Shown in pieces: positions 7,556 to 15,028 of a DNA stretch of 18,830 bases. Each line of letters begins with the position of its first letter. The first letter of the stretch is position 1. The stretch is from DAOMOP01 sp035444405 (GTDB lineage: Bacteria; Pseudomonadota; Gammaproteobacteria; Burkholderiales; Rhodocyclaceae): contig DAOMOP010000061.1 of assembly GCA_035444405.1 (NCBI GenBank), positions 1 to 18,830 on the forward strand, read 5' to 3'. Both the position numbers and the translations under genes were made by a program. Below the pieces are notes generated by a model. It worked only from the letters and a program-made list of their open reading frames with translations, ran no database searches and had not been told where the DNA came from.

Positions 7556-7806
7556 ATGACGAACAACGACAACAGCGACATCTGGTACGAACACGGCGGC
7601 GACGACGGCCCGTTGCTGGTCTTGCTCCACGGCCTCGGCGCAAACGCGGCGGTCTGGGACGGGCTCAAGCCGATCGTCGCCGCTCGCTGGCCGGGGCGCT
7701 GGATCATCCCGAGATGCGCCGGCTGGCGGGACTGGGCCACAACCCGCACGTCGAGGATGCACGAACGCTGTGGACCGCGACGGAGCGTTTCATCGCTGCT
7801 ACGTGA
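7556..7806 (+). pseudogene. Alpha/beta-hydrolase pseudogene with internal deletion
   Basis: From ATG 7556, preceded by GGGAG, the first 47 codons read as the start of an alpha/beta-hydrolase: a beta-strand, the oxyanion motif LLHGLGANAAVWD, then VAARWPGRW. The reading then becomes unrelated. From about 7700 a different frame gives the hydrolase C-terminus: HPEMRRL, the catalytic-His-type motif GLGHNPHVED, and ERFIAAT with a stop at 7804-7806. The middle of the enzyme, including the nucleophile elbow and catalytic acid, is missing; about 170-190 codons would be expected there. One internal deletion out of frame, with the junction at about 7695-7712, explains this. The product cannot be functional. 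It is divergent from the catabolic operon and may once have been part of it. Confidence 0.7.
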
Positions 7807-7880
7807 GCACGCTGCGAGCCCGGTCCCGAACCGGCTGCCCTTGCGCGCCAGATCCTGACTGTTTCAGTAATGGGGCCCGA

Positions 7881-8006
7881 GATCTGCTGGGGATGCTGCG
7901 GCGGTGTATAGACGACCTCTCCGGCGCCGTTCTTGAGCGCGGTTCCGGGCAGCTTACGGAACCCGGCGTGGTTGCATTCGAGCGCGACCTGGATCAGCCG
8001 CGCAGC
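7881..8006 (-). pseudogene. Probable remnant of a Fic-family protein
   Basis: On the minus strand, 42 codons read AARLIQVALE, then FRKLPGTALKN, then GEVVYTPPQ. Together these resemble the segment before the catalytic core in many Fic (AMP-transferase) proteins, where a PGT.L.N...GEVVYTPP pattern is common. The frame has a TAA stop just upstream (8009-8007), no start codon and no Fic HPFxxGNGR motif, and similarity stops after 7881. It is a small fragment rather than a gene. Fic modules often behave as toxins, which fits the neighbouring toxin-antitoxin genes. The identification rests on a remembered motif and is tentative. Confidence 0.4.
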
Positions 8007-8021
8007 TTAGAGCGTCGATTC

Positions 8022-8339
8022 TTAGTGCGTCGGTTGCATCTCGTTGTTGGGCTCGTCAAACCGTAACCTCTCGACCCCTTCTAAATTCACGGTCTTCCGC
8101 GCACACCACAGGTCGTGCATATCCTGCATCGCGAGCCAGCTTTCAGGAGAGCGGCCCAGCACTCGCGAAAGACGCAGCGCCATTTCGGGGCTCACTGCGC
8201 TGCGCCCTTGGAGAACTCGCGCTACCGTGGAGGGTGCCACTTGGAGCTTTGCCGCAAGTTGCCGCGAGCTCAAGCCGAACGGCTCAAGGTAGATATCGCG
8301 AATGAACTCGCCGGGGTGGGGAGGATTGTGCATAGCCAT
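8022..8339 (-). CDS. higA: HigA-family antitoxin (XRE helix-turn-helix)
   Basis: This 105-aa protein has the HigA/VapI pattern: HPGEFIRDIYLEP near the N-terminus, the helix-turn-helix GLSSRQLAAKLQVAPSTVARVLQGR (about 22-46), then a helical part with MALRLSRVLGRSPESWLAMQ and DLW. It would neutralise the HigB toxin by binding it and repress the operon by binding DNA as a dimer. Its ATG overlaps the higB stop as TGATG, so the two are translationally coupled; a second ATG two codons on is an alternative start. The toxin-first gene order is typical of higBA. The last 15 or so residues (FDEPNNEMQPTH) look like a read-through extension into a GCCCAAC-type sequence and not part of the HigA fold. Confidence 0.88.
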   Translation of the reverse strand: MAMHNPPHPGEFIRDIYLEPFGLSSRQLAAKLQVAPSTVARVLQGRSAVSPEMALRLSRVLGRSPESWLAMQDMHDLWCARKTVNLEGVERLRFDEPNNEMQPTH

Positions 8340-8617
8340 CAGTGATAGTCCTCGTAATCCAGTACATAAGCGTTACCGTCACAAAACTCGAAGGTGAGCC
8401 GCCAGTTGCCATTGACCCATACCGACCACCGGCCTTTCTCGCCCCCCTTCAGCTGGTGCAGACGCAAGCCGGGAATATCCATGTCATCGATACTGGCTGC
8501 CGTATCGAGGGCTGCAAGCTGCAACCTTAATCGTTTCGCATGCTGTGGCTGAATCCCAGCCGGACTCCCTGTCTCATAGAAGCGACGAAGCCCCTTGTGT
8601 CGGAAGGATTTGATCAT
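8339..8617 (-). CDS. higB: HigB-family toxin (RelE superfamily mRNA interferase)
   Basis: From ATG 8617 the protein has 92 aa, the usual HigB length, and starts MIKSFRHKGLRRFYETG as family members do. The family signature continues with LHQLKGGEKGRWSVWVNGNWRL and ends in a strand with DYEDYH. HigB toxins are small RelE-fold RNases that cut mRNA on the ribosome. The frame is open further upstream to 8710, but no family sequence lies there and 8617 gives the canonical start. There is no clear ribosome-binding site. A TACAGT -10-like box at 8624-8629 would put transcription start at the ATG, so a leaderless mRNA is possible. The arginine-rich start and conserved core suggest an intact toxin. Confidence 0.88.
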   Translation of the reverse strand: MIKSFRHKGLRRFYETGSPAGIQPQHAKRLRLQLAALDTAASIDDMDIPGLRLHQLKGGEKGRWSVWVNGNWRLTFEFCDGNAYVLDYEDYH

Positions 8618-8623
8618 GTGCTG

Positions 8624-8651
8624 ACTGTAGCACGTTGCGCAGCACGCAACG
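8624..8651 (-). promoter_or_regulatory. Candidate higBA promoter and HigA operator
   Basis: A perfect inverted repeat, CGTTGCG-CAGCA-CGCAACG (8633-8651), lies 15 bases upstream of the higB start. On the minus strand TACAGT (8629-8624) can act as a -10 box; no good -35 box was found. HigA proteins repress their own operon through short palindromes of this kind, so the repeat is a reasonable operator candidate. Confidence 0.42.
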
Positions 8652-8694
8652 ATATACAGCATTGTTGACGGAAGCCACTCGCGATGCATGCTCC

Positions 8695-8717
8695 TTGCTG
8701 GCTGCCCCATCCAGCAA
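8695..8717. repeat. Small perfect hairpin between the two toxin-antitoxin modules
   Basis: TTGCTGG and CCAGCAA form a perfect 7-bp inverted repeat with a 9-base loop, downstream of the RelE/ParE-type toxin gene on the minus strand. No T-run follows, so it is at best a weak terminator or mRNA 3'-end structure. The remainder of 8652-8862 shows no gene. Confidence 0.35.
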
Positions 8718-8862
8718 TGAAGCCACTGGACCGAAGCCCGGCTTGCACAGAGGAACTCGGGCGGCAGGTTTCAGCGACATCATCCTGTGTGTGCATCCGG
8801 CCATGACCTGCCGGACGACTTCTCCGACTGAACGTCAGGAGCAGGCTGGTTGCTGCCGTTTC

Positions 8863-9156
8863 TCAACTCTTCCGTTTACGCCAGGATCCCGGTTTGCGGC
8901 GGCAGTGCATGACTGCCACGACAAGGATATGGTCGCGCTCGATCGAGTAGAGCACGGCGTAGGGAAAAACTCTCGTCAGGCAGCGACGGATGTCTCCCTC
9001 GATGACGCGGCACGACGTGGGGGCGTCAGCGACATGGGCAACAGCCATTTCAACGGCGTTGACAAAACGCTCACCCAGTGCGGTCTGCCGTTGTTCGTAA
9101 TACTCGGCTGCAGCGCGGAATTCAACCAAGGCTTCCGGGTGAAACTCGACCCTCAT
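8863..9156 (-). CDS. RelE/ParE-family toxin
   Basis: This 97-aa protein has the RelE/ParE (plasmid stabilisation) fold signature. HPEALVEFRAAAEYYEQR is the N-terminal helical pair, and RRCLTRVFPYAVLYSIERD followed by ILVVAVMHCRRKPGSW gives the central and C-terminal strands. Members either cleave mRNA at the ribosome (RelE-like) or poison gyrase (ParE-like); the sequence alone does not decide, though the Y-Y-E and F-P-Y-x-V pattern is common in ParE-like entries. Its ATG overlaps the stop of the upstream antitoxin gene as ATGA, so the two are translationally coupled. The gene appears intact. Confidence 0.88.
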   Translation of the reverse strand: MRVEFHPEALVEFRAAAEYYEQRQTALGERFVNAVEMAVAHVADAPTSCRVIEGDIRRCLTRVFPYAVLYSIERDHILVVAVMHCRRKPGSWRKRKS

Positions 9157-9386
9157 CGGGCAATGACTTGCCGGACTTCCTTGAATGCTGACTCGGCGGA
9201 AACCGTCTTGACCGCACCACTCCGCACTTCAGCTACGCGCCGATTTGCTTCCTGCAACCAGAGATCGCGGATATCACCATCTTCGGCCGGATCGAGGCTT
9301 TCAACAAGCCGGTCGGCCAACAGGGCACGTGCCTCACTGGGCAGTGCAAGGGCCTCATCAGCTATTTGTTCGACAGTCATGCGCAT
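9153..9386 (-). CDS. Small addiction-module antitoxin paired with the RelE/ParE toxin
   Basis: The 77-aa protein matches the short addiction-module antitoxin family that accompanies RelE/ParE toxins. TVEQIADEALALPSEARALLADRLVESLD forms the conserved first half, followed by a W-L-x-E-A-x-R-R helix and a charged tail. It should bind and inhibit the toxin, and it may repress the operon with it. The ATG at 9386 is used here; a second in-frame ATG two codons later is equally possible. It is followed directly by the toxin with a 4-base overlap, in antitoxin-first order, unlike the neighbouring higBA module. Confidence 0.83.
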   Translation of the reverse strand: MRMTVEQIADEALALPSEARALLADRLVESLDPAEDGDIRDLWLQEANRRVAEVRSGAVKTVSAESAFKEVRQVIAR

Positions 9387-9398
9387 GGCCGGATCCGA

Positions 9399-9424
9399 GC
9401 TTCATGGTAGTTGCTTCATTGTAG
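9399..9424 (-). promoter_or_regulatory. Candidate promoter with direct-repeat operator of the RelE/ParE module
   Basis: A 12-base direct repeat with one mismatch, GCTTCATGGTAG and GCTTCATTGTAG, lies 13 bases upstream of the antitoxin start with 2 bases between the copies. The upstream copy contains a -10-like box on the minus strand, TACAAT (9423-9418, 5 of 6 matches). No good -35 was found. Repeats that overlap the -10 box suit autorepression by the antitoxin. Confidence 0.4.
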
Positions 9425-9880
9425 CCGCGACAAACCTGGAGAAGAAGCCGGGGTTCGGAGCGCTACGGTGAAATGCCTCAGTAGGTTGTCGCTGGGAGCC
9501 CCACCAGATCTTTTGACCAATGGCTCCTACCGCTGCGCTGCTGAAGTAGGGCTTGGGGAACGCTACTTCAGCTTTGGGTCGGATCCGGCTGTAGGCTGAA
9601 GTGACAAGCCGTCATTGACCGCGACCAGCAGACGAACGGCAGGTGACCAGCGCATTGCCGACCGACGCGCGCCGCAGGCTCAATGGCCCCTCAGGCCGAT
9701 CACTGGACGCTCGGCGACTGCTCCGCGAGCAGCAACCAGCAATTCAACATTCCAGCCCCGTCGACGCGCCATCGTTCCCCAAGTGTCCGCCATCATCGTC
9801 TGCCGACGGCGGCCACGTTCGATTCCGGGTTCAATGCCCAGCGCATAGACTGGATCGGCAGCGGCGATCCCGCGGTCGGC
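9425..9880. other. Gene-free stretch downstream of the large helicase gene
   Basis: No ORF here shows recognisable protein family features on either strand. The only clear structure is a perfect 10-bp inverted repeat, GCTGAAGTAG/CTACTTCAGC (9540-9549 and 9563-9572), with a 13-base loop. There are also a GGAGCC/GGCTCC pair at 9495-9527 and a 6-bp hairpin CTGCTC-CGC-GAGCAG at 9718-9732. None is followed by a T-run, so none is a convincing terminator for the helicase gene. The stretch may hold decayed mobile or repeat sequence. Confidence 0.5.
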
Positions 9881-12800
9881 TCACCGTCCCGCAGGCCGAT
9901 ATTCGATCTCGGGCAACACCAGCTCCCAACGCGTGCTGCGCAGCCCTTCCTCGCCCGCCCGGGCGGTTCTCACCAGCATGGCGGCGACGCGCACGGCGAC
10001 GAGCTCGCCGGGCGGTGGCTGGAACTTCGACGACATCCTGCCCACCGGCACCCCGTCCGCGTCGGTCAGCTCCCAGCCCGGCTTGCCGTCGCTGCGCTCT
10101 CGGAGCGTGAGCGGGCTGCCGACGTCGAGAGCTGCGAGGGCGCGATGGATGCGCGAGTCGGGCGGGTAGTAGCCCGGCCAGGAAAGGACGATCTTCTCCG
10201 GGTCGGCGAGCCAGGTCCGGTTCTCGAGCAGCGGTTCCGGCGCGGGCGCGTCGGGCCGGCTTCGGAGCGCGAGCCCGTTCGTGTCGCGCACGAAGGGGTG
10301 GTGGCCGCCGGCCGCTTCGCACAGCGTCAGCGTCTTGCGGGCGCGGGTCATGGCGACGTAGAAGAGGCGGCGCTCGTCGTCGCTGCCCGCTTGCCAGCCG
10401 CCGCCGTCGAGGATCAGCACGTGGTCGAACTCCAGGCCCTTGGCGCGGTGCGCCGTCATCAGCACCATGGGGGCGTTGGGGCGGGCCTCGCCGATGCGCT
10501 TGCCGCCCGCGCCGAACTCGTAGAGCGCCTCGATCAGGTCGGCGACGACGAGCTCGCAGCCGGGGGCAGCCGATTCGGTTTCGATGATGAATTGCGCCAG
10601 CGCGGCGAGGAAGGGGTGCTGGATGAGGCCATCGACCGGCAGGCCGTGGCGGCGGCGGAACCAGCGTCCCAGCGCGCCGGATCGCAGCAGCACGCGCGTG
10701 CGCGCAGCGCGCCGCCGGGTGCCGCGCAGCAGGCCCAGCAGCGCGTCGCCCTGGCGGGTGGTGTGCAGGTTGACCTGGTGGTGGTCGCGCAGGAGCTGCA
10801 CGGGAATGCCGCGCCGGCGGCACAGCGCGGCCATCGGTTCGAGCGCTTCCCAGCGCCGCGCGATGACGGCGAAGCGGCCCCACTGCCCGGCATTCCGGTC
10901 GGCGTCCAGCGCGTTCACGCGCTGCAGCTCGGCGAGCGCGAGCTGCACCTCCTGCCGCGCATCGCGCGGGACTTCCAGCACGTGCACGCGGCCGCCGGCC
11001 ACCGGATCGAGCGCGGCGTACGGGCCGCCGTCGGGCTGCTCGCGCCGGGCGTGGTCGATGCGGATCTCGTCGCCGGCCTTCATGCGCTCGCGCGCGCCGG
11101 CGACGACGCGGTTGGCGCAGTGGATGATGTGGCGGGTCGAACGGTAGTTCTCGACGAGGGTGTAGCGGCGCGCCGGGTAGTCCGCCTCGAACTGGCGGAT
11201 GTAGCGCACGCTCGCGCCGTCGAAGGCGTAGATGTTCTGGTCGTCGTCGCCGACCACCATCAGCGATAGGCGGTCTTCCTCGGTCTGGACGGTGCGCCCG
11301 GCCAGCGCGCTGATGAGTGCGTAGTGGTCGCCGTTGATGTCCTGGTATTCATCGACCAGCAGGAAGCGCAGGCCGGCGAGCAGGCGGTCTCGCGCGACGG
11401 AGGGGCCGACGCCATCGCCCTGCTCGGCTTCGCGCAGGCGCGCCGTGGCGTGGCGGATCACGGTGCCGAAGTCGATGGTCTCGCCGTGCTCGACGGCGAC
11501 GGCGTAGCTGGTGCCGGTGAGCCGCATCGCGAGCCCGTGCAGGGTCTGCACCGTGACGCCGGCCGCGTCCGCCCCGACCAGCGCCCACAGGCGGCGGCGG
11601 ATTTCGCTCGCCGCGGAGCGGTTGTAGGCCAGCACCATGATCTCTTCGGGCAGGACCATGCACTCGCACAGCAGCCACGCCACGCGATGGACGATCACGC
11701 GCGTCTTGCCGGCGCCGGGCCCGGCCAGCACGAGGCAGCTGCCGTCCTGGGGCGCGGCGACGATGGCCTGCTGGTCGGGGTTGGCGAGGTCGGTGAGGAT
11801 GCGGCGGTGGGCGGCCTCGGTGGTGGCCATCTCCAGCACGTCCTTGCGGCCGGCGAAGTGGCGCCGCACGAACTCGGCCCGGTCCAGGCTGAAGTAGTCG
11901 ACGATGAGCCCCATCGCCGCCTGGATCTTGCGGATGGCGAGCCTGGCGTACTCCGCCATCACGTGCACCTGGACGATCTTGTCCTTGTAGTGCAGGGCGA
12001 GCTCGGCGTAGTCGGATCTCTTGAACTGGCGCCGGCGCGCCTCGGCGTTGAGCCGGATGCTCATCGCCGCGCGGAACACCGCCTTGCCGCGCGCGAGATG
12101 CAGCACCTCGTTGGTATCGAGGTGGAGCAGGGCGGCAGACAGGGCGACTTCCCAGTCGCGGATGTCGAGCTCGCCGAGCGTCATGTCGGCCTGCAGGGCG
12201 GCTTCCAGCTCGCCCTGCTTGCAGGTGACGAGCAGGTTGTTGCCCTGGCGCCGGCCGAGGAAGAAATGCACCAGGGCGCGTGACAGGCGCATGCGCTTCT
12301 TGCGGATCGACTCGATGTCCTGCCAGCTTCGCAAGAGCCGGATGTAGCGGTTGTCGATGCCCGCCGGGCGAAGCGCGAAGAAGCCGCGCTGCCCGGCGCC
12401 GTCGCCGAAGGGCTCGGCGAAGGATTTCAGCAGGCGGGTGAGCTTTTCCGGGTCGAAAGCGACCCGGGTGTCGCGCCGCAGGGTGTCACACAGGCGCCGC
12501 ACGTTGAGGATCTGCCAGCTTTCCTGGTCCGCGTCGGGGGCGGCTTCGCGCAGGTTGGCGAGGAGCGCGTCTTCGATGCGCGCGAGGTCTTCGAGCCGCT
12601 GCGCCGTGTCCGGTTCGCGATACAGCGTGACGCCGATCTCGGTGTCGTTGGAGAGCAGCCGCCACTGGTCGAGCTCGCGCAGCATCGCACGCAGCGTGCG
12701 CGAGTCCTGGCCGGTGGCGAGCATCAGCTCGTCGGTCGACAGGCCCTCGTCGTCGCGGGCCTGGAGCAGCGCCGAGAGGATGCGCAGGTAGGGCTCGACG

Positions 12801-15028
12801 TCCGCCTCCGCGCCGAGCTTCTTGTGCAGCCGCGCCCGGGCGTCGTCCAGGTTGGTGACGAGCAGGCTGCCGGGGAACACGCGGGTGTGGTTCTCGTGGC
12901 GTTCGAGCAGGCGCGCTTCTTCGAGCCACGCGACGGCGATGCGCACCTTGGTGTCGGCGTCGCTCGCGTCGGGGTCGATGCGATGCTTGTCGGGGATCTC
13001 GAGCAGGATCTCGCCGCTCGTCACCACCACCTGGCCTTCGCTGCGGTCCTTGCGCTCGATCGCCCGCAGCGCCTTGAGGATGGCGTGGATGTCGTGCTGG
13101 GTGAGGCGCGAGTTCTTCAGCAGGCGGAACTGCACCTCGAGGTCGGCATCGTCGTAGAGCAGGATGCAGCGCGCCGGCGCCTGGTCCCGCCCGGCGCGGC
13201 CGGCTTCCTGCAGGTAGTTCTCCAGCGATCCGGGCGTATCGAGGTGGATCACCAGCCGCACGTCGGGCTTGTCGACGCCCATGCCGAAGGCGTTGGTGGC
13301 GGCGATCACGCGCAGGGTGCCGGCGAGGAAAGCTTCCTGCACCGCGCGCTTGTCGGCCGGCAGCATGCCGCCGTGGAAGTAGCCACAGTCGAGGCCGGCG
13401 TCCTTCAGGAAGCTCGCGACCTCCTCCACCGTCTTCTGGCGGGCGCAGAAGACGATCGCGCCGCCCTCCTCGCGCAATGCCTCCTGCAACAGGTGCAAGG
13501 CCTCGCCGTACTTGGCCTGGGCGGGTACCGCGCACACCTCGTAGCTCAGGTTGTCGCGGCTCACCCCGCCTTCCAGCCGTTCGAGCGTCACCCCGAGGTG
13601 CTTCTCGAAGTGGGCGCAGATGTCCGCCACCACGTCGGGCTTGGCGGTGGCGGTGAAGCAGAACACCGGCGAGGGCGCGTCCTTCTGGCGCTTCTTGATG
13701 AAGCGGGAGACGTAGAGGTAGTCGGGACGGAAGTCGTGCCCCCATTTCGACAGGCAATGCGCCTCGTCGAACACCCAGGCGCCGATCTCGCGGTGCGCGA
13801 GCGCGTTGGCGAAGGCCGTGCTGCGAAACTGCTCGGGGGCGACGAAGACGAGCCCCAGGTCGCCCAGGCGCAGCTTGTCGAGCATCGCCTTGCGCTCCAA
13901 GGGGTTGAGCAGGCTGTTGAGATAGCCGGCGCACGTGATGCCGCGCGCGACGAGGTTGTCCACCTGGTCCTTCATCAGCGACTGGAGCGGCGAGATCACG
14001 ACCGTGAGGCTGCTATTGCGCTCGTAGCGGGCGAGCGCGGGCAGCTGGAAGCACAGCGACTTGCCGCCGCCGGTGGGCAGGATCGCGAGGGTCGGCGTGC
14101 CGGCAAAGCCGTTGGCGACGATGGCCTGCTGCAGCGAGCGGCCATCCGGCGTGGCCGGGGCGCTGCGAAAGCGCGTGATGCCGGGGAAGTAGCGTGGGAG
14201 CAGCGTCTGCGGGTGGTGCTGGTCCCGGCACCATTCGCAGGCGGGGTCGCTGCACGGCACGTCGCGCAGCGCGGCGATCACCTCGCGCGTTCTCGGGAAG
14301 GCGAGGCCGACCCACGGCGGCAGGACCGAGTTGCCGCCCGCCACGCCCAGCCATGCGAGCGCGTAGGCGAGCGGCTTGTGCCAGGCCGGATCGGGCAGCC
14401 ACTGCGCCAGCACCTTTCGCTGCCCGCTGATGCAGACCTTTCCCGCCGTGGCGCGCTGCCAGGCGGCGATGGCTTCGGGCAGCGAGGGTTTCAGGGCGCG
14501 CCGCAGCGTGGCGAAGAAGTTCGCGGCGCCCTTGCCGTTCTCCGGCGCCAGCAGGAAATGCAGGCACAGCGCCTCATCGGGATGGTGGGCCACGCGCTTC
14601 TGCAGCGCATCGCCCTGTTCCAGGAACAGCGTGTAGGCCAGCTCCGCATCCCGCACCGGGTCGTTGCGCGCGGTGGTGCACAGCTTGTAGTCCTTCACCA
14701 GCCGGTGATACGGGTTCTGCGGAAAGGCGATCGGCGACAGCTCGAGCGTGCCGATGAGAGGCAGGCGGTGCAGTGCGAGGCCCGGATGCAGCAGTGCCAG
14801 CGCGGGCTGGTCGAATGCGACCACGTTGTGGCCGAGGACGAAGGCCGCGCCCTGGGTCAGCGCATCCAGTCGGGGTACCAGGTCCCTGGCCGTGCCGGAA
14901 ATGCGCAGGCGGGCGTCGAGATCGGGGCGGAATACGCCGAGCTCGCGCAGGATCGTTCGATCCTGGCGAGCGGTTTCGATATCGAGGCAAAGACACCGGG
15001 CACGAGGGGTGTCAACCGCCGCGGCCAT
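9881..15028 (-). CDS. Exonuclease-RecQ-UvrD fusion helicase
   Basis: This 1715-aa protein joins three enzyme modules. (1) Residues about 10-140 are a DEDD-type 3'-5' exonuclease-like domain: CLDIET (14-19), GHNVVAFDQP (66-75) and NDPVRDAELAY (122-132) give the acidic motifs. (2) A Cys/His cluster at 259-272 (C259, C264, C267, H271/H272) precedes a RecQ core (about 295-640) with ILPTGGGKS (Walker A, 316-324), DEAH (421-424), ATNAFGMGVDKP (577-588) and QEAGRAGRDQ (607-616). The usual RQC four-Cys zinc site after the core is not seen. (3) After a helical linker comes a UvrD/Rep helicase: LAGPGAGKTR (1101-1110), LLVDEYQD (1223-1230), VVGDDDQNIYAFDG (1258-1271), LVENYRS (1291-1297), TAHRAKGLEF (1525-1534) and FYVAMTRAR (1556-1564). 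All ATPase motifs look intact. It should unwind and possibly degrade DNA ends. There is no clear ribosome-binding site before ATG 15028. Bacterial RecQ is usually about 600-700 aa. Confidence 0.92.
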   Translation of the reverse strand: MAAAVDTPRARCLCLDIETARQDRTILRELGVFRPDLDARLRISGTARDLVPRLDALTQGAAFVLGHNVVAFDQPALALLHPGLALHRLPLIGTLELSPIAFPQNPYHRLVKDYKLCTTARNDPVRDAELAYTLFLEQGDALQKRVAHHPDEALCLHFLLAPENGKGAANFFATLRRALKPSLPEAIAAWQRATAGKVCISGQRKVLAQWLPDPAWHKPLAYALAWLGVAGGNSVLPPWVGLAFPRTREVIAALRDVPCSDPACEWCRDQHHPQTLLPRYFPGITRFRSAPATPDGRSLQQAIVANGFAGTPTLAILPTGGGKSLCFQLPALARYERNSSLTVVISPLQSLMKDQVDNLVARGITCAGYLNSLLNPLERKAMLDKLRLGDLGLVFVAPEQFRSTAFANALAHREIGAWVFDEAHCLSKWGHDFRPDYLYVSRFIKKRQKDAPSPVFCFTATAKPDVVADICAHFEKHLGVTLERLEGGVSRDNLSYEVCAVPAQAKYGEALHLLQEALREEGGAIVFCARQKTVEEVASFLKDAGLDCGYFHGGMLPADKRAVQEAFLAGTLRVIAATNAFGMGVDKPDVRLVIHLDTPGSLENYLQEAGRAGRDQAPARCILLYDDADLEVQFRLLKNSRLTQHDIHAILKALRAIERKDRSEGQVVVTSGEILLEIPDKHRIDPDASDADTKVRIAVAWLEEARLLERHENHTRVFPGSLLVTNLDDARARLHKKLGAEADVEPYLRILSALLQARDDEGLSTDELMLATGQDSRTLRAMLRELDQWRLLSNDTEIGVTLYREPDTAQRLEDLARIEDALLANLREAAPDADQESWQILNVRRLCDTLRRDTRVAFDPEKLTRLLKSFAEPFGDGAGQRGFFALRPAGIDNRYIRLLRSWQDIESIRKKRMRLSRALVHFFLGRRQGNNLLVTCKQGELEAALQADMTLGELDIRDWEVALSAALLHLDTNEVLHLARGKAVFRAAMSIRLNAEARRRQFKRSDYAELALHYKDKIVQVHVMAEYARLAIRKIQAAMGLIVDYFSLDRAEFVRRHFAGRKDVLEMATTEAAHRRILTDLANPDQQAIVAAPQDGSCLVLAGPGAGKTRVIVHRVAWLLCECMVLPEEIMVLAYNRSAASEIRRRLWALVGADAAGVTVQTLHGLAMRLTGTSYAVAVEHGETIDFGTVIRHATARLREAEQGDGVGPSVARDRLLAGLRFLLVDEYQDINGDHYALISALAGRTVQTEEDRLSLMVVGDDDQNIYAFDGASVRYIRQFEADYPARRYTLVENYRSTRHIIHCANRVVAGARERMKAGDEIRIDHARREQPDGGPYAALDPVAGGRVHVLEVPRDARQEVQLALAELQRVNALDADRNAGQWGRFAVIARRWEALEPMAALCRRRGIPVQLLRDHHQVNLHTTRQGDALLGLLRGTRRRAARTRVLLRSGALGRWFRRRHGLPVDGLIQHPFLAALAQFIIETESAAPGCELVVADLIEALYEFGAGGKRIGEARPNAPMVLMTAHRAKGLEFDHVLILDGGGWQAGSDDERRLFYVAMTRARKTLTLCEAAGGHHPFVRDTNGLALRSRPDAPAPEPLLENRTWLADPEKIVLSWPGYYPPDSRIHRALAALDVGSPLTLRERSDGKPGWELTDADGVPVGRMSSKFQPPPGELVAVRVAAMLVRTARAGEEGLRSTRWELVLPEIEYRPAGR

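Noticed and set aside
8790..8830. Short similarity on the minus strand between 8795-8825 and the end of the small antitoxin gene (VRQVMAG against VRQVIAR)
   Set aside because: Only about 20 bases match and no other antitoxin-like sequence surrounds it; chance cannot be excluded, so no second antitoxin remnant is annotated.
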